Notes: generated by a model from the sequence alone, not told the origin. 64,000 bases of DNA from Falsiroseomonas algicola (GCF_011040385.1 NZ_JAAIKB010000001.1:930001-994000), one strand, 5' to 3'; counted from the stretch's first letter, positions 25,195 through 34,705 are shown. Numbers and translations are program-made.

Positions 25195-25764
25195 ATGGCG
25201 AAGATGCAGGCCAACCAGATGCGTGCCGGCATGGTCATCGAATTCGAAGGCCAGCGCTACACCATCCTCAAGCAGAACATCATGATCCCCGGGAAGGGCG
25301 CCGCCGTCATCCAGGTGGAGATGCGCAACGTCCGCTCCGGCGCCAAGAAGGACCAGCGCTGGCGCACCGCGGATACTGTCGAACGCCTGACGACCGAGGA
25401 CAAGGAATTCACCTTCTCCTATGCGGAAGGCGAGATGCTGGTCCTGATGGACCCCGAATCCTACGAACAGACCCAGGTGCCGAAGGAGATCCTCGGCGAT
25501 CGCCTGCCCTTCCTGGTCGAGAACATGACGGTGAATGTCCGCCTGATCGAGGGCGAGCCCGTCTCCATGGACCTGCCGGAACAGGTGGTGCTCGAGGTGG
25601 TGGAGGCCGATCCCGTCGTGAAGGGCCAGACCGCCGCCTCCTCCTACAAGCCCGCCGTGCTCTCCAACGGCGTGAAGACCATGGTGCCGCCCTTCATCAC
25701 CGTCGGCGAGAAGATCGTGGTGAAGACCGAGGACGGCTCCTACTACGAGCGCGCCAAGGGCTGA
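25195..25764 (+). CDS. efp: Elongation factor P
   Basis: 189 residues in three beta-barrel domains (KOW-like N-terminus, OB middle, OB C-terminus). Lys34 in 'IPGKGAA' is the modification site, consistent with beta-lysylation by the EpmA and EpmB coded nearby. The C-terminus 'TEDGSYYERAKG' is the family signature. EF-P relieves ribosome stalling at polyproline stretches. It has an 85-bp leader after the toxin gene and is followed by a terminator. Confidence 0.96.
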   Translation: MAKMQANQMRAGMVIEFEGQRYTILKQNIMIPGKGAAVIQVEMRNVRSGAKKDQRWRTADTVERLTTEDKEFTFSYAEGEMLVLMDPESYEQTQVPKEILGDRLPFLVENMTVNVRLIEGEPVSMDLPEQVVLEVVEADPVVKGQTAASSYKPAVLSNGVKTMVPPFITVGEKIVVKTEDGSYYERAKG

Positions 25765-25808
25765 CGCCCCGCCCTGGCACCACGCCAGGGCTCACACACC
25801 GCCTACCC

Positions 25809-25842
25809 GGCCCGCACCCCGAAAGGGGGCGGGCCGTTCCGC
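25809..25842 (+). terminator. Terminator of efp
   Basis: GGCCCGC-A-CCCC, loop GAAA, GGGG-GCGGGCC: an 11-bp stem with one bulged A, followed by 'gttccgctcttt'. A smaller hairpin (CCCTGGC/GCCAGGG, 25772-25790) precedes it. Confidence 0.65.
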
Positions 25843-25877
25843 TCTTTCCACCCCCGCATCCGGACCCCGCCCGCACC

Positions 25878-26729
25878 ATGGCCGTCTCCCCCCGCCTCTC
25901 CCCCGCCATGTCCGTCGTCGTCAGCGCCGTGCAGAAGGCCGCGCGCCGCCTCCTGCGCGACTTCGGGGAGGTCGAGAACCTCCAGGTGACGTCGAAGGGC
26001 CCGGGCGACTTCGTCAGCCAGGCCGACCTCCGCGCCGAGCAGACGCTGCGGGAGGAGTTGTCCCGCGCCCGCCCGGGCTGGGCGTTCCTCGGCGAGGAAG
26101 GCGGCCAGGCGGATGGGGATTGGGAATGGCGCTGGGTGGTCGATCCGCTGGACGGCACCACCAACTTCCTGCACGGCATCCCGCACTGGGCGATCTCCGT
26201 CGGCATCGAGAAGCGCGTCGGCGACACCACCGAACTCGTCGGCGGCTGCATCTACAACCCCGCGGGGAATGAGCTCTTCTGGGCGGAGAAGGGCATGGGC
26301 GCCTATCTCAACGACAAGCGGCTCCGCGTCTCCGCGCGGCGGGACATGGTCTCGGCGGTCTTCGCCACGGGCATCCCCTTCGCCAAGGTGCAGCGCAAGG
26401 CCGAATTCACCGCGACGCTGGCGCGGCTGATGCCGCAGGTCGCGGGCGTCCGGCGCTTCGGCTCCGCGGCGCTCGACCTCGCCTGGGTCGCCGCCGGCCG
26501 CTACGAGGGGTTCTGGGAGCTCGGCCTCAACAAGTGGGACATCGCGGCGGGGCTGGTCATCGTGAAGGAAGCCGGCGGCTTCGTCACCGACCCCGCCGGC
26601 GGCGACACGCATTACGAGACGGGCGACCTCGTCGTCGGCAACCAGGCGCTGCACCCGAAGCTGCGGGAGGTGGTGGCGGAAGGCATCGCCGCCGCACAGG
26701 CCGCCCGGGCGACCGTCGCGGAGCGGTAA
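25878..26729 (+). CDS. Inositol monophosphatase family protein
   Basis: 283 residues. Metal-binding motifs: 'FLGEEGG' (Glu pair), 'WVVDPLDGTTNFLHGIPHW' (the D-P-[LI]-D-G-T signature) and 'LNKWDIAAGLVIVKEAGG' (W-D-x-A-A-G). It removes phosphate from inositol phosphate or similar sugars and nucleotides; SuhB relatives also bind RNA polymerase. Placement right after efp is common in alphaproteobacteria. Confidence 0.9.
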   Translation: MAVSPRLSPAMSVVVSAVQKAARRLLRDFGEVENLQVTSKGPGDFVSQADLRAEQTLREELSRARPGWAFLGEEGGQADGDWEWRWVVDPLDGTTNFLHGIPHWAISVGIEKRVGDTTELVGGCIYNPAGNELFWAEKGMGAYLNDKRLRVSARRDMVSAVFATGIPFAKVQRKAEFTATLARLMPQVAGVRRFGSAALDLAWVAAGRYEGFWELGLNKWDIAAGLVIVKEAGGFVTDPAGGDTHYETGDLVVGNQALHPKLREVVAEGIAAAQAARATVAER

Positions 26730-26813
26730 GGCATCGCGTCGCCGATCGATAAGCTTCGCGTCAATTCCGGTCAGGTGATTCCGCGACCCTGGATAATGAT
26801 CTAGGGTAGCGGG

Positions 26814-27290
26814 ATGCCCCCGCGCCGCGCCCTCCTGGCCGCCCTCTCGGCCCCGTTCCTGCCCGCCCTGCCGGCGGCGGCGCAGCATCGCGCGGCGCCG
26901 CCGCCGCCGCTGGCCCTGCCTGCTGGCATGTCGCCGCTGCGGGATGGCGCCTATCGCGTCGCCTTCCTCGTCGGCCAGTCCACGCTGCAGCCCGGCATGG
27001 CGCCGACGCTCGCGGAAATCGGCCGGCGCCTGGCCGTCGCCCATGCGCAGGGTTCGGGCCGCATCACCATCGAGGGCCATGCCAGCGGCCCCGCGGCGGA
27101 TGCCTCCACCGCGCGGCGCATCAGCCTGGCGCGCGCCCAGGCGGTGCGGGATGCGCTGGTCGCCGGTGGGCTCGACGAGACGCGGATCGATGTCCGCGCG
27201 CTGGGCCGCACCAGCGCCGCGTTGGACGCCGCCGATATCCTGCCCCCCGGCGCGGCGCGCGCCGGCGAACGCCGATCCGGAGGAAGCTGA
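26814..27290 (+). CDS. Small exported OmpA-domain protein
   Basis: 158 residues. The signal peptide 'MPPRRALLAALSAPFLPAL' ends near 'PAAAQH'. The rest is one OmpA-like peptidoglycan-binding domain: 'YRVAFLVGQSTLQPGMAPTL', 'RITIEGHASGPA' and 'RRISLARAQAVRDALVAGG' with 'RIDVRALGRT'. It ends 5 bp before the MotA-like gene, so it is the first gene of a three-gene operon. The end 'ERRSGGS' appears normal and shows no lipobox. Confidence 0.8.
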   Translation: MPPRRALLAALSAPFLPALPAAAQHRAAPPPPLALPAGMSPLRDGAYRVAFLVGQSTLQPGMAPTLAEIGRRLAVAHAQGSGRITIEGHASGPAADASTARRISLARAQAVRDALVAGGLDETRIDVRALGRTSAALDAADILPPGAARAGERRSGGS

Positions 27291-27295
27291 TCCGC

Positions 27296-28435
27296 ATGAC
27301 CAGCCCGACCACCTTCCTCTGGCGCATGCTGGCCTTCCTCGGCGCCGTCTTGCTGCTGGTCGTGCTGCTGGCGGGCGAACTCGCCCATGCCTTTGGCGCC
27401 AACATCCTGCTGAACAGCGTCATCGCCGCCGTGCTGCTGCTCGGCATCGGCTGGAACATCCGCCAGGTGCTGTCGCTGACGCGGGAAGTCGAATGGCTGG
27501 AATCCTTCCGCAACCCCGCCATGGCTGGCACGGCGGAGCGGGCGCCGCGGCTGCTGGCACCGATGGCCAGCATGTTCGCGCAGCGCCGGTCTGAACGCCT
27601 CACGCTCTCCGCCCAGGCGATGCGCAGCGTGCTGGACGGCATCGAATCGCGCCTGGATGAGAGCCGGGAGCTGTCGCGCTACGCGACGGGGCTGCTGATC
27701 TTCCTCGGCCTGCTCGGCACCTTCTGGGGCCTGCTGCTGACCATCGGCTCCGTCTCCGACGTCATCACCAACATGTCGGTCGGCTCCGGCGACATCAACC
27801 AGCTCTTCAACCAGTTGAAGCAGGGGCTGTCGGAGCCGCTGCGCGGCATGTCGATCGCCTTCTCCTCCTCCATGCTCGGCCTCGCCGGCGCGCTCGTGCT
27901 GGGCTTCCTCGACCTGACCGCGGGACAGGCGCAGAGCCGCTTCTATGTGGAGCTGGAGGATTGGCTGGCCTCCTCCACCCGCCTCTCCTCCGGCGCGCTC
28001 GGCGCGGATGGGGAAGGCTCCATGCCCGCCTATGTCCAGGCGCTGCTGGAACAGTCGGCCGAGAACATGGAGGAACTGCACCGCGCCATCGCCCGCGGCG
28101 AGGAAGGGCGCATGCAGTCGAACCAGGCGCTGATGACGCTGACGGAGCGGCTGTCGATCCTGGCCGACCAGATGCGCGCGGCGCAGGTGCTGATGTCCCG
28201 CATGGCGGAAAGCCAGGCGACGCTGGCGCCGACCCTGGCCCGCATGGCGGAGGCGACGGCGCAGGGCGCGCTGGATGAGGCGAGCCGCGGCCATATCCGC
28301 AACCAGGAACTCTTCCTCGCCCGGATCCTGGAGGAGATGACCCAGGGCCGCATGCAGGCGACCAGCGAGATCCGGAGCGAGATCAAGGTCCTCGCCCGCA
28401 CCATCGCGGCGCTGGCCGAGGAACCCCCGCGCTGA
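27296..28435 (+). CDS. MotA/TolQ/ExbB-like proton channel protein
   Basis: 379 residues. Two N-terminal helices ('MLAFLGAVLLLVVLLAGELA' and 'NSVIAAVLLLGIGWNI'), a cytoplasmic segment, then the conserved pair: 'GLLIFLGLLGTFWGLLLTIG' and 'IAFSSSMLGLAGALVLGFLD', matching the MotA/ExbB domain. The last 150 residues are a cytoplasmic coiled coil ('ALMTLTERLSILADQMRAA', 'MAESQATLAPTLARMAEAT'). It would form the stator-like pentamer around the MotB-like partner. The TGA overlaps the partner's ATG by one base. The long cytoplasmic tail is also seen in ZorA of Zorya defence systems. Confidence 0.82.
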   Translation: MTSPTTFLWRMLAFLGAVLLLVVLLAGELAHAFGANILLNSVIAAVLLLGIGWNIRQVLSLTREVEWLESFRNPAMAGTAERAPRLLAPMASMFAQRRSERLTLSAQAMRSVLDGIESRLDESRELSRYATGLLIFLGLLGTFWGLLLTIGSVSDVITNMSVGSGDINQLFNQLKQGLSEPLRGMSIAFSSSMLGLAGALVLGFLDLTAGQAQSRFYVELEDWLASSTRLSSGALGADGEGSMPAYVQALLEQSAENMEELHRAIARGEEGRMQSNQALMTLTERLSILADQMRAAQVLMSRMAESQATLAPTLARMAEATAQGALDEASRGHIRNQELFLARILEEMTQGRMQATSEIRSEIKVLARTIAALAEEPPR

Positions 28436-31380
28436 TGGCACGCCGGAGCAGGCGCCATGGCGGAGGCGGGCTGGAGGCATGGCCCGGCTATGTGGACGCG
28501 CTGTCCACGCTGCTCATGGTCATCATCTTCGTCCTGCTCGTCTTCGTGCTCGCGCAGGGCTTTCTCTCCGTCGCGCTCTCCTCCCGCGACCGCGCGCTGG
28601 AACGGCTGAACCGGCAGGTCAGCGAGCTCTCCGAACTGCTCGCGCTGGAACGCGGCCAGGCGGAGGAGCTGCGCACCTCGCTCTCCCGCACGGCGGAGGA
28701 GTTGCGCGCCAACAGTGCGGCACGGGAAGCGCTGGCGCGGAACCTGTCGATCCTGCGGGAGGATCGCGACCGCCTGGCGCAGGAGCGTGACGCGACGCGG
28801 GCCGAGCGTGATCGCCTGGCCGCGCGCATCGCTGACCTCGACCTCGCTGCCGGCGGCGGCGCCGCGCGCATCGCGGAACTGGAAGGCAGGCTGGCGGAAG
28901 CGCTGGCGCGGGCCGAGGCGGCGGGCGGCGATGCCGCGGCAACCGTGCGGACGCTCACCGATGCCCAGCGCCTGCTGGCTGCCGAACGCGCGGCGCTGGA
29001 GGCCGTGCGGCGGGACCTGGCGGCGGCGCGGGACCAGGCGGCAGCGCTGACGCGCGACCTCGCGCAGGAACGCGGCACGCGCGAAGCGACGCAGCGCGAC
29101 CTCGCCCAGGAACGCGCGACGCGGGAGGCGACGCAGCGCGACCTCGCCATGGCGCGGAACGAGATCACGGCGCTCACCGGCAACCTCACCGCCGAACGCG
29201 ACCAGCGCGCGCAGCGGGAACGGGACCTGGCGCAGGCGCGGGAACAGGGGCAGGCCCTGGCGCGGGACCTGACCGCCACGCGCCAGGCGCGCGACGCTAC
29301 CGCCGAATCGCTGGCGGCAAGGCAGCTTGAGGCCGAGGCCCTGGCGCGCGACCTCGCCGCCGCCCGCGCCTCCCTGGCCGCCGCGCAGCGGGACATCGCC
29401 TCGCTGCGGGAGGAAGCGGCCGCGCTCGACCGCACCGTGCGCGCGGATCGCGCGACGATCGAGGCGCGGCTCTCCGACATCGCGCGGCTGACGGACCAGA
29501 TCCGCGGCCTGGAAGCGCTGCGGGACCAGCTGGAACGCCAGGCCGCCGCCGCCCTCGCCCGGGCCGGGGAGGAGGAGCGGCTGCGCGGCACGGCGGAGTC
29601 CGCGCTGGGCGAGGCGCAGCGCCTGCTGGCCAACGTCACCGGCCGCGCGACCACCGCGGAGCGGGATGCCGCGGAGGCCATCGCCCGCGCCACCGCGGCC
29701 GAGCGCGCCGCCGCCGAGGCCCGCCAGGCCACCGCCGCGGCGGAGCGCGCCGCTGCCGAAGCCGCCGCCCGCGCCGGCGCCGCAGACCGCGCCGCCACCG
29801 AATCGCGGCAGGCCACCGCCGCCGCGGAACGCGCCTCCGCCGACGCCGTGGCGCGCGCCAGTCAGGCCGAGCGCCAGGCGGGCGAGGCGCGGCAGGCGGC
29901 CGGCGTCGCCGATGCCCGCGCTGCCGCCGCCGACCGCACGGCGCAGGAGGCGCAGCGCGCCGCCCAGGAGGCCGAACGCGCCCGCGCCGCCGCCACGCTG
30001 CTGGCGACCGAAGCCGGCCGCCGCGCCCAGGACACCGAACGGGCCCGCGCCGCCGCCGAAGGCCAGGCCACCGAATATGCGCGCCTGTCGGAAAGCGCCC
30101 GCGCCCAGGTCGCGCTGCTGACCCGCCAGCTTGAAGCGCTGCGCGCCGAACTCTCCCGCGTCGCCGCGACGCTGGAGGCGGAGGAGAATGCCGGGCGCGA
30201 CAAGGACGCGCAGATCGCCAATCTCGGCCAGCGCCTGAACGCCGCCCTGGCCGCGCGGGTGGAGGAGTTGCAGCAATACCGCTCCGACTTCTTCGGGCGG
30301 CTGCGCCGCGTGCTGGGCGACCGGCCGGAGGTCCGCATCGTCGGCGACCGCTTCGTGTTCCAGTCGGAAGTGCTCTTCCCCGTCGGCGGGGCGGATCTCT
30401 CGCCCGGCGGCCAGCAGCAGGTGCGCGACCTCGCCCGCGTCCTGGTGGACCTCGCCGCTCAGTTCCCGCCCGACCTGGCCTGGGTGCTGCGCGTCGATGG
30501 CCATGCGGATCGCAGCCCGATCCGCGCGGGCGGCCGCTTCGCCAGCAACTGGGAACTCTCGGCCGCGCGGTCGATCGCCGTGGCGCAGTTGCTGATGCAG
30601 GAAGGCATCCCGGCCAACCGCCTGGCCGCCGCCGCCTTCGGCGATACCCAGCCGCTGGATGACCGCGACACGCCGGATGCCTTCGCCCGCAACCGGCGGA
30701 TCGAGTTGCGGCTGGAAGCCGGCCCTTCCGGCACCCGTGCCGCGGCGCCCGCGCCGGCGCGCAATGCGCAGGAAGCGATCCGCGGCCTCGCCTGCGGCCG
30801 CCTCGCCGAATTGCAGGGCGGCAGCCTGGTGGCGGGGATCGGCCCGCGCGGCAGCCAGGCAAGACTGCGCGCGGCGCTGCCCGGCGCCACGCCGCGCCTT
30901 GCCATCGCCGAATTCGACGGCCCCTACTGCCCGGTGCTGGAGGCGCTGCGCCCGGTCGAGCCCTCCGCCAGCGCCGCGGCGATGCGCATCGGCCTCGGCA
31001 ACGGCAATCCGGTGCGGGAGGGTGATCCGCTGCTCTTCGACCTCGCGCTGCCGGACTGGGCCGCGCATGTCACGCTGGTCTATCTCTCCTCCGACAACAA
31101 CGCCGTGACGCTGGAGACGCTGGGCCGGCAGCAGGCGGGGCAGCGGCTGCGCCTCGGCACGCCGCGCGCCAATTTCCCGGGCTGGATGGCGGAGCCGCCC
31201 TTCGGGACGGATCTGGCGTTGGCCGTGGCGTCGGAGGCACCGCTTTTCGCCACGCCGCGCCCGATCATCGAACCGGTGGCGGATTTCGCGGCGGCGCTCC
31301 GCACCGCCATCGCCGCCGCCCGCGCCGGCGGCCAGCGCATCTCCGCCGACCTCACCGTGGTGGAAGTCGCGCCGCGCTGA
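28435..31380 (+). CDS. MotB-like giant coiled-coil OmpA protein
   Basis: 981 residues. A short basic cytoplasmic start, then one membrane helix (about 20-45) with Asp21 at its start ('YVDALSTLLMVIIFVLL'), the place of the proton-carrying Asp in MotB/ZorB. Residues about 46-600 are an almost unbroken coiled coil with internal repeats such as 'RDLAQERGTREATQ' and Ala-rich 'ATAAAERAAAEA' runs. An OmpA-like domain (about 630-765) has 'FQSEVLFPVGGADLSPGG', 'VLRVDGHADRSPI' and 'FARNRRIELRLE'. The last 200 residues, with 'VTLVYLSSDNNAVTLET' and 'EPPFGTDLALAVASEAPLF', look like a DUF4384-type domain. The coil could reach across the periplasm to the wall. No effector gene follows. Confidence 0.8.
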   Translation: MARRSRRHGGGGLEAWPGYVDALSTLLMVIIFVLLVFVLAQGFLSVALSSRDRALERLNRQVSELSELLALERGQAEELRTSLSRTAEELRANSAAREALARNLSILREDRDRLAQERDATRAERDRLAARIADLDLAAGGGAARIAELEGRLAEALARAEAAGGDAAATVRTLTDAQRLLAAERAALEAVRRDLAAARDQAAALTRDLAQERGTREATQRDLAQERATREATQRDLAMARNEITALTGNLTAERDQRAQRERDLAQAREQGQALARDLTATRQARDATAESLAARQLEAEALARDLAAARASLAAAQRDIASLREEAAALDRTVRADRATIEARLSDIARLTDQIRGLEALRDQLERQAAAALARAGEEERLRGTAESALGEAQRLLANVTGRATTAERDAAEAIARATAAERAAAEARQATAAAERAAAEAAARAGAADRAATESRQATAAAERASADAVARASQAERQAGEARQAAGVADARAAAADRTAQEAQRAAQEAERARAAATLLATEAGRRAQDTERARAAAEGQATEYARLSESARAQVALLTRQLEALRAELSRVAATLEAEENAGRDKDAQIANLGQRLNAALAARVEELQQYRSDFFGRLRRVLGDRPEVRIVGDRFVFQSEVLFPVGGADLSPGGQQQVRDLARVLVDLAAQFPPDLAWVLRVDGHADRSPIRAGGRFASNWELSAARSIAVAQLLMQEGIPANRLAAAAFGDTQPLDDRDTPDAFARNRRIELRLEAGPSGTRAAAPAPARNAQEAIRGLACGRLAELQGGSLVAGIGPRGSQARLRAALPGATPRLAIAEFDGPYCPVLEALRPVEPSASAAAMRIGLGNGNPVREGDPLLFDLALPDWAAHVTLVYLSSDNNAVTLETLGRQQAGQRLRLGTPRANFPGWMAEPPFGTDLALAVASEAPLFATPRPIIEPVADFAAALRTAIAAARAGGQRISADLTVVEVAPR

Positions 31381-31414
31381 GACACTGCCCGCCACCCCTG
31401 CCTGGAAGCCCGAG

Positions 31415-32047
31415 ATGGTCCCGCAACTCCACATCGTCGATCACGCCCTGCTCGCCCATCGCCTGGGCGTGCTGCGCGACGCCGCCACCCCCTCCGCCCG
31501 CTTCCGCCGCCTGCTGGCGGAGATCGGCGCGCTGCTGACGATGGAAGCCACGCGCGGGCTGGAGACGACGCTGGCCCGGGTGACGACGCCGCTGACGGAG
31601 ATGGACCACCGCATGCTGGCCGCGCCGGAGCCCGTGCTGGTGGCGGTGCTGCGCGCGGGGCTGGGCCTGATGGAAGGTGGCATGCAGGTTCTGCCCGAGG
31701 CACCGGTCGGCCATGTCGGCCTGGTGCGGGACGAACACACGCTGAAGCCCAGCCAGTACATGCTGCGCATGCCGCCGGAGGTGAAGACGCGCGGGGCGAT
31801 CCTGTTCGATCCGATGCTGGCCACTGGCGGCAGCGCGATCGCCGCCGTGCAGCGCGTGAAGGAAGCCGGCGCGCCGCATCTGCGCTTCGTCTGCGTCGTC
31901 GCTGCGCCGGAGGGTGTGGCGAAGCTCGCCGCCGCGCATCCGGACGTGCCGATCTTCACCGCGGCGCTGGATGAGAAGCTGGACCATCGCGGCTTCATCG
32001 TCCCCGGCCTTGGCGATGCCGGCGACCGCTGCTTCGGCACGGAGTGA
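31415..32047 (+). CDS. upp: Uracil phosphoribosyltransferase
   Basis: 210 residues. 'AVLRAGLGLMEGGMQVLPEA', 'LFDPMLATGGSAIAAV' (the PRPP-binding loop) and the C-terminal 'LDHRGFIVPGLGDAGDRCFG', the uracil-binding signature, identify it. It makes UMP from uracil and PRPP. The stop overlaps the next start (TGATG), so the two genes are coupled, though no metabolic link is obvious. Confidence 0.95.
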   Translation: MVPQLHIVDHALLAHRLGVLRDAATPSARFRRLLAEIGALLTMEATRGLETTLARVTTPLTEMDHRMLAAPEPVLVAVLRAGLGLMEGGMQVLPEAPVGHVGLVRDEHTLKPSQYMLRMPPEVKTRGAILFDPMLATGGSAIAAVQRVKEAGAPHLRFVCVVAAPEGVAKLAAAHPDVPIFTAALDEKLDHRGFIVPGLGDAGDRCFGTE

Positions 32048-32883
32048 TGGACGGCGCCGCTTCCCCCTGGGCCGCCCGCCGCGCCGCCTTCTGCGCGCTG
32101 CATGCGGAAGGCTGCTTCCTGCTGCCGAATCCCTGGGATGCCGGCAGCGCGCGCTACCTGGCGCGGCAAGGGTTCAAGGCGCTGGCCACCACCAGCAGCG
32201 GCGCCGCCTGGGCGCGCGGCCTGCCGGATGGCGGGATGGACCTCGACTCGACGCTGGCGAGCATCGAGGAGATCGTGCGGGCGACCGACCTGCCGGTGAA
32301 TGCCGATTTCGCGCATGGCTTCGGCGACAGCCCGGCGGCGGTGGCGGAGGCGGTCACGCGCTGCGTCGCCACCGGCGTCGCCGGCTTGTCGATCGAGGAT
32401 GCGACGGGTGATGCGGCAGGACCGCTCTTCGCCCTGTCCGACTCGATCGCACGCCTTCGCGCCGCGCGCGACGCCATCGATGCCAGCGGCGCCGATGTCA
32501 TGCTGGTCGGTCGCGCGGAGTGCTTCCTGACGGGCCATCCCGATCCGCTGGCCGAATCGCTGCGTCGCATCGCCGCCTATCGCGATGCCGGCGCCGACAT
32601 CCTCTACGTACCTGGCCTGAGCACGGCAGCGCAGATCGAGGCCGTCGTCGCCGCCGCCGGCCCCTGCCCCGTCAATGTGCTGGTGCATCGGCCCATCGGC
32701 CTGTCGATGGCGCAACTGGCTTCGCTTGGCGTGCGCCGCGTCAGCATCGGTGGCGCGCTCGCCGCCATTGCCTGGCGCGCGGTGACGGAAGCAGTGGGCC
32801 GGCTGCGCGACGGCGACCTGGACGCGCTGGCAGCGCGCATGCCCGGCAGTGATCTGGACCAGTTCTTCGCTTGGCGTGGCTAA
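32047..32883 (+). CDS. Isocitrate lyase / PEP mutase family protein
   Basis: 278 residues from the ATG at 32047. 'LLPNPWDAGSARYLARQGF' with 'ATTSSG', 'LPVNADFAHGFGDSP', 'GLSIEDATGD', 'LVGRAECFL' and 'GADILYVPGL' give the TIM barrel pattern of this superfamily. The N-A-D-F and I-E-D residues bind Mg. The K-K-C-G-H loop of true isocitrate lyases is absent, so a lyase such as oxaloacetate decarboxylase- or carboxyvinyl-type activity is possible but undecided. It is coupled to upp. Confidence 0.85.
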   Translation: MDGAASPWAARRAAFCALHAEGCFLLPNPWDAGSARYLARQGFKALATTSSGAAWARGLPDGGMDLDSTLASIEEIVRATDLPVNADFAHGFGDSPAAVAEAVTRCVATGVAGLSIEDATGDAAGPLFALSDSIARLRAARDAIDASGADVMLVGRAECFLTGHPDPLAESLRRIAAYRDAGADILYVPGLSTAAQIEAVVAAAGPCPVNVLVHRPIGLSMAQLASLGVRRVSIGGALAAIAWRAVTEAVGRLRDGDLDALAARMPGSDLDQFFAWRG

Positions 32884-32990
32884 TCCGTCATGTGTTTTCG
32901 GGGGTAAGAAGTCATCAACAGCCCCCTCGATAACAAGAACGCGAGCACGGGCGGGATGCCCGGCTCCGCTGGATATCGAGGTCCCCCTGC

Positions 32991-34688
32991 ATGCTCACCC
33001 TGGTCAACCGCATCCGCTTGCTGCCCAAGATCCTGGCGGCCATCGCGCTGGTCGGCGTCGTGGCGGGATTGCTGGGATGGAACGCCTACAGCGCAGCCAA
33101 CGACATCGACGCGCGGTCGAATGCGAATCGCGAAGCGTCCGAACGGGTATTCGACGCCGGCCGCGCCACCAGCAACCTCCTGTCCTATGCCCGCGCCGTG
33201 GAGTTCCTGCCGATCGACCTGCCGGCCGAACGCCGCCAGGCCTTCGAGCGGACGATGGAGCGCGAGCGCGGGCTGCTGACCGAGCGGCTGGCAGAGGTCG
33301 CCCGCAGCGCCAGCACCGAAGGGCAGCGCGACCTCGCCAAGGTGCGGGAGACGCTCTCCGCCTATGACGCCACGGCCCAGCGCATCCGCGACCTGTCGCG
33401 TGCCGGCACCTTCGACGAGGCCGGGCGGCTGGCGCTGGAGGGCGCACGCCCGGTGGCGGAGATGCGCACGCTGCTCCGCCAGATCGAGGAGCGCGCCGCG
33501 GCCTTCGCCCTGGCCCAGCATGAGGAAATGGACCATGCGCTCGAGGCCATCCAGCGCACGGCGCTGCTCTCCGTCGGGCTCGGCCTGCCGGTGACGCTGC
33601 TGCTGGCCGGGCTGATGGTTCTGCTTTCCGTCGTCCGCCCGCTGAAGCGCCTGACCACCACGCTGGCCAGCATCGCCGATGGGAAGCTCGACCAGGCCGT
33701 CCCCGGCACCGAACGCGGCGATGAGCTGGGTGGCATGGCGCAGGCGGTGGAGGCGCTGAAGCAGAACTCCATCCGCGCCCGCCAGCTGGAAGCCGAAGCC
33801 ACCGCGGCCCGCGAGGCCAATGAACAGGTCCGTCGCACCACCGCGTTGCAGCTGGCGGAACAGGTGGAAGCCACGCTGGGTGCCGTGGCCGCCACGCTGG
33901 GGGCAGCCGCCACGCAGCTCGACGCCTCCGCCACCACGGTCGGCCAGACCGCGGTGCTGACCCAGGAACAGACCGCCGGCGCCGCCACCGGCGCCCAGCA
34001 GGCCAGCAATTCGGTGCAGACCGTGGCGGCGGCCGCGGAGGAGCTCTCCGCCACCGTCTCCGAGATCGCCCGCCAGGTCGCCTCCTCCGCCGCCGCGACG
34101 GGCGAGGCCGCCGACCGCGCCCGCGCGACGGATGAGACGGTGGCCGCGCTGGCCGATGGCGCCCGCAAGATCGGGGAGGTGACTCGCCTGATCGGCGACA
34201 TCGCCGGCCAGACCAACCTGCTGGCGCTCAACGCCACCATCGAGGCCGCCCGCGCCGGGGAGGCCGGCAAGGGCTTCGCCGTCGTGGCCGGCGAGGTGAA
34301 GACCTTGGCCGCCCAGACCGCCAAGGCGACGGAAGACGTGAACCGCCAGATCGCCGACATCCAGGCCACGACCCGCGCCGCCGTGGACGCCATCCGTGGG
34401 ATCGGGGAGGCGGTGAACAAGGCCAGCACGACCGCGACGGCCATCGCTTCCGCCGTCGAACAGCAGGGCGCGGCGACGCGGGAGATCGCGCGGGCGGCAA
34501 ACGACGCCGCGGCCGGCACGAAGACCGTCTCCGGCGGCATCGCGGGTGTCGGCGATGCGGCGAGGCAGGCTGTGACGGCGCTGCAGGAGGTGAAGCGCGC
34601 CAGCACCGAGGTCGCCCGCCAGGGCGAGGCGCTGAAGGCCGCCATCGGCGACCTGGCCAGCCAGCTGCGCCGCCAGGCCGCGGCCTGA
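32991..34688 (+). CDS. Methyl-accepting chemotaxis protein
   Basis: 565 residues: first membrane helix about 13-33, a periplasmic four-helix-bundle-like sensor of about 150 residues, second helix about 190-213 ('[20 protein letters not shown]'), HAMP ('[20 protein letters not shown]'), and the cytoplasmic signalling domain with the hairpin tip '[20 protein letters not shown]'. It has no C-terminal pentapeptide for CheR. The ligand is unknown and no che or flagellar gene is in the window. The 107-bp upstream gap has 'CTCGATAA', weakly like a sigma28 -10, without a good -35. Confidence 0.92.
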   Translation: MLTLVNRIRLLPKILAAIALVGVVAGLLGWNAYSAANDIDARSNANREASERVFDAGRATSNLLSYARAVEFLPIDLPAERRQAFERTMERERGLLTERLAEVARSASTEGQRDLAKVRETLSAYDATAQRIRDLSRAGTFDEAGRLALEGARPVAEMRTLLRQIEERAAAFALAQHEEMDHALEAIQRTALLSVGLGLPVTLLLAGLMVLLSVVRPLKRLTTTLASIADGKLDQAVPGTERGDELGGMAQAVEALKQNSIRARQLEAEATAAREANEQVRRTTALQLAEQVEATLGAVAATLGAAATQLDASATTVGQTAVLTQEQTAGAATGAQQASNSVQTVAAAAEELSATVSEIARQVASSAAATGEAADRARATDETVAALADGARKIGEVTRLIGDIAGQTNLLALNATIEAARAGEAGKGFAVVAGEVKTLAAQTAKATEDVNRQIADIQATTRAAVDAIRGIGEAVNKASTTATAIASAVEQQGAATREIARAANDAAAGTKTVSGGIAGVGDAARQAVTALQEVKRASTEVARQGEALKAAIGDLASQLRRQAAA

Positions 34689-34705
34689 CGCGCCGGTCGG
34701 GCGCG

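Noticed and set aside
26814-31380. A complete Zorya defence system
   Set aside because: Only MotA/MotB-like parts are present; the next genes are upp and a PEP-mutase-family gene, with no ZorC, ZorD or ZorE.
28030-31434. A 1134-codon open frame opposite the MotB-like gene
   Set aside because: The sense strand has consecutive domain motifs; the antisense product is Gly/Arg/Gln-rich and has no domain.
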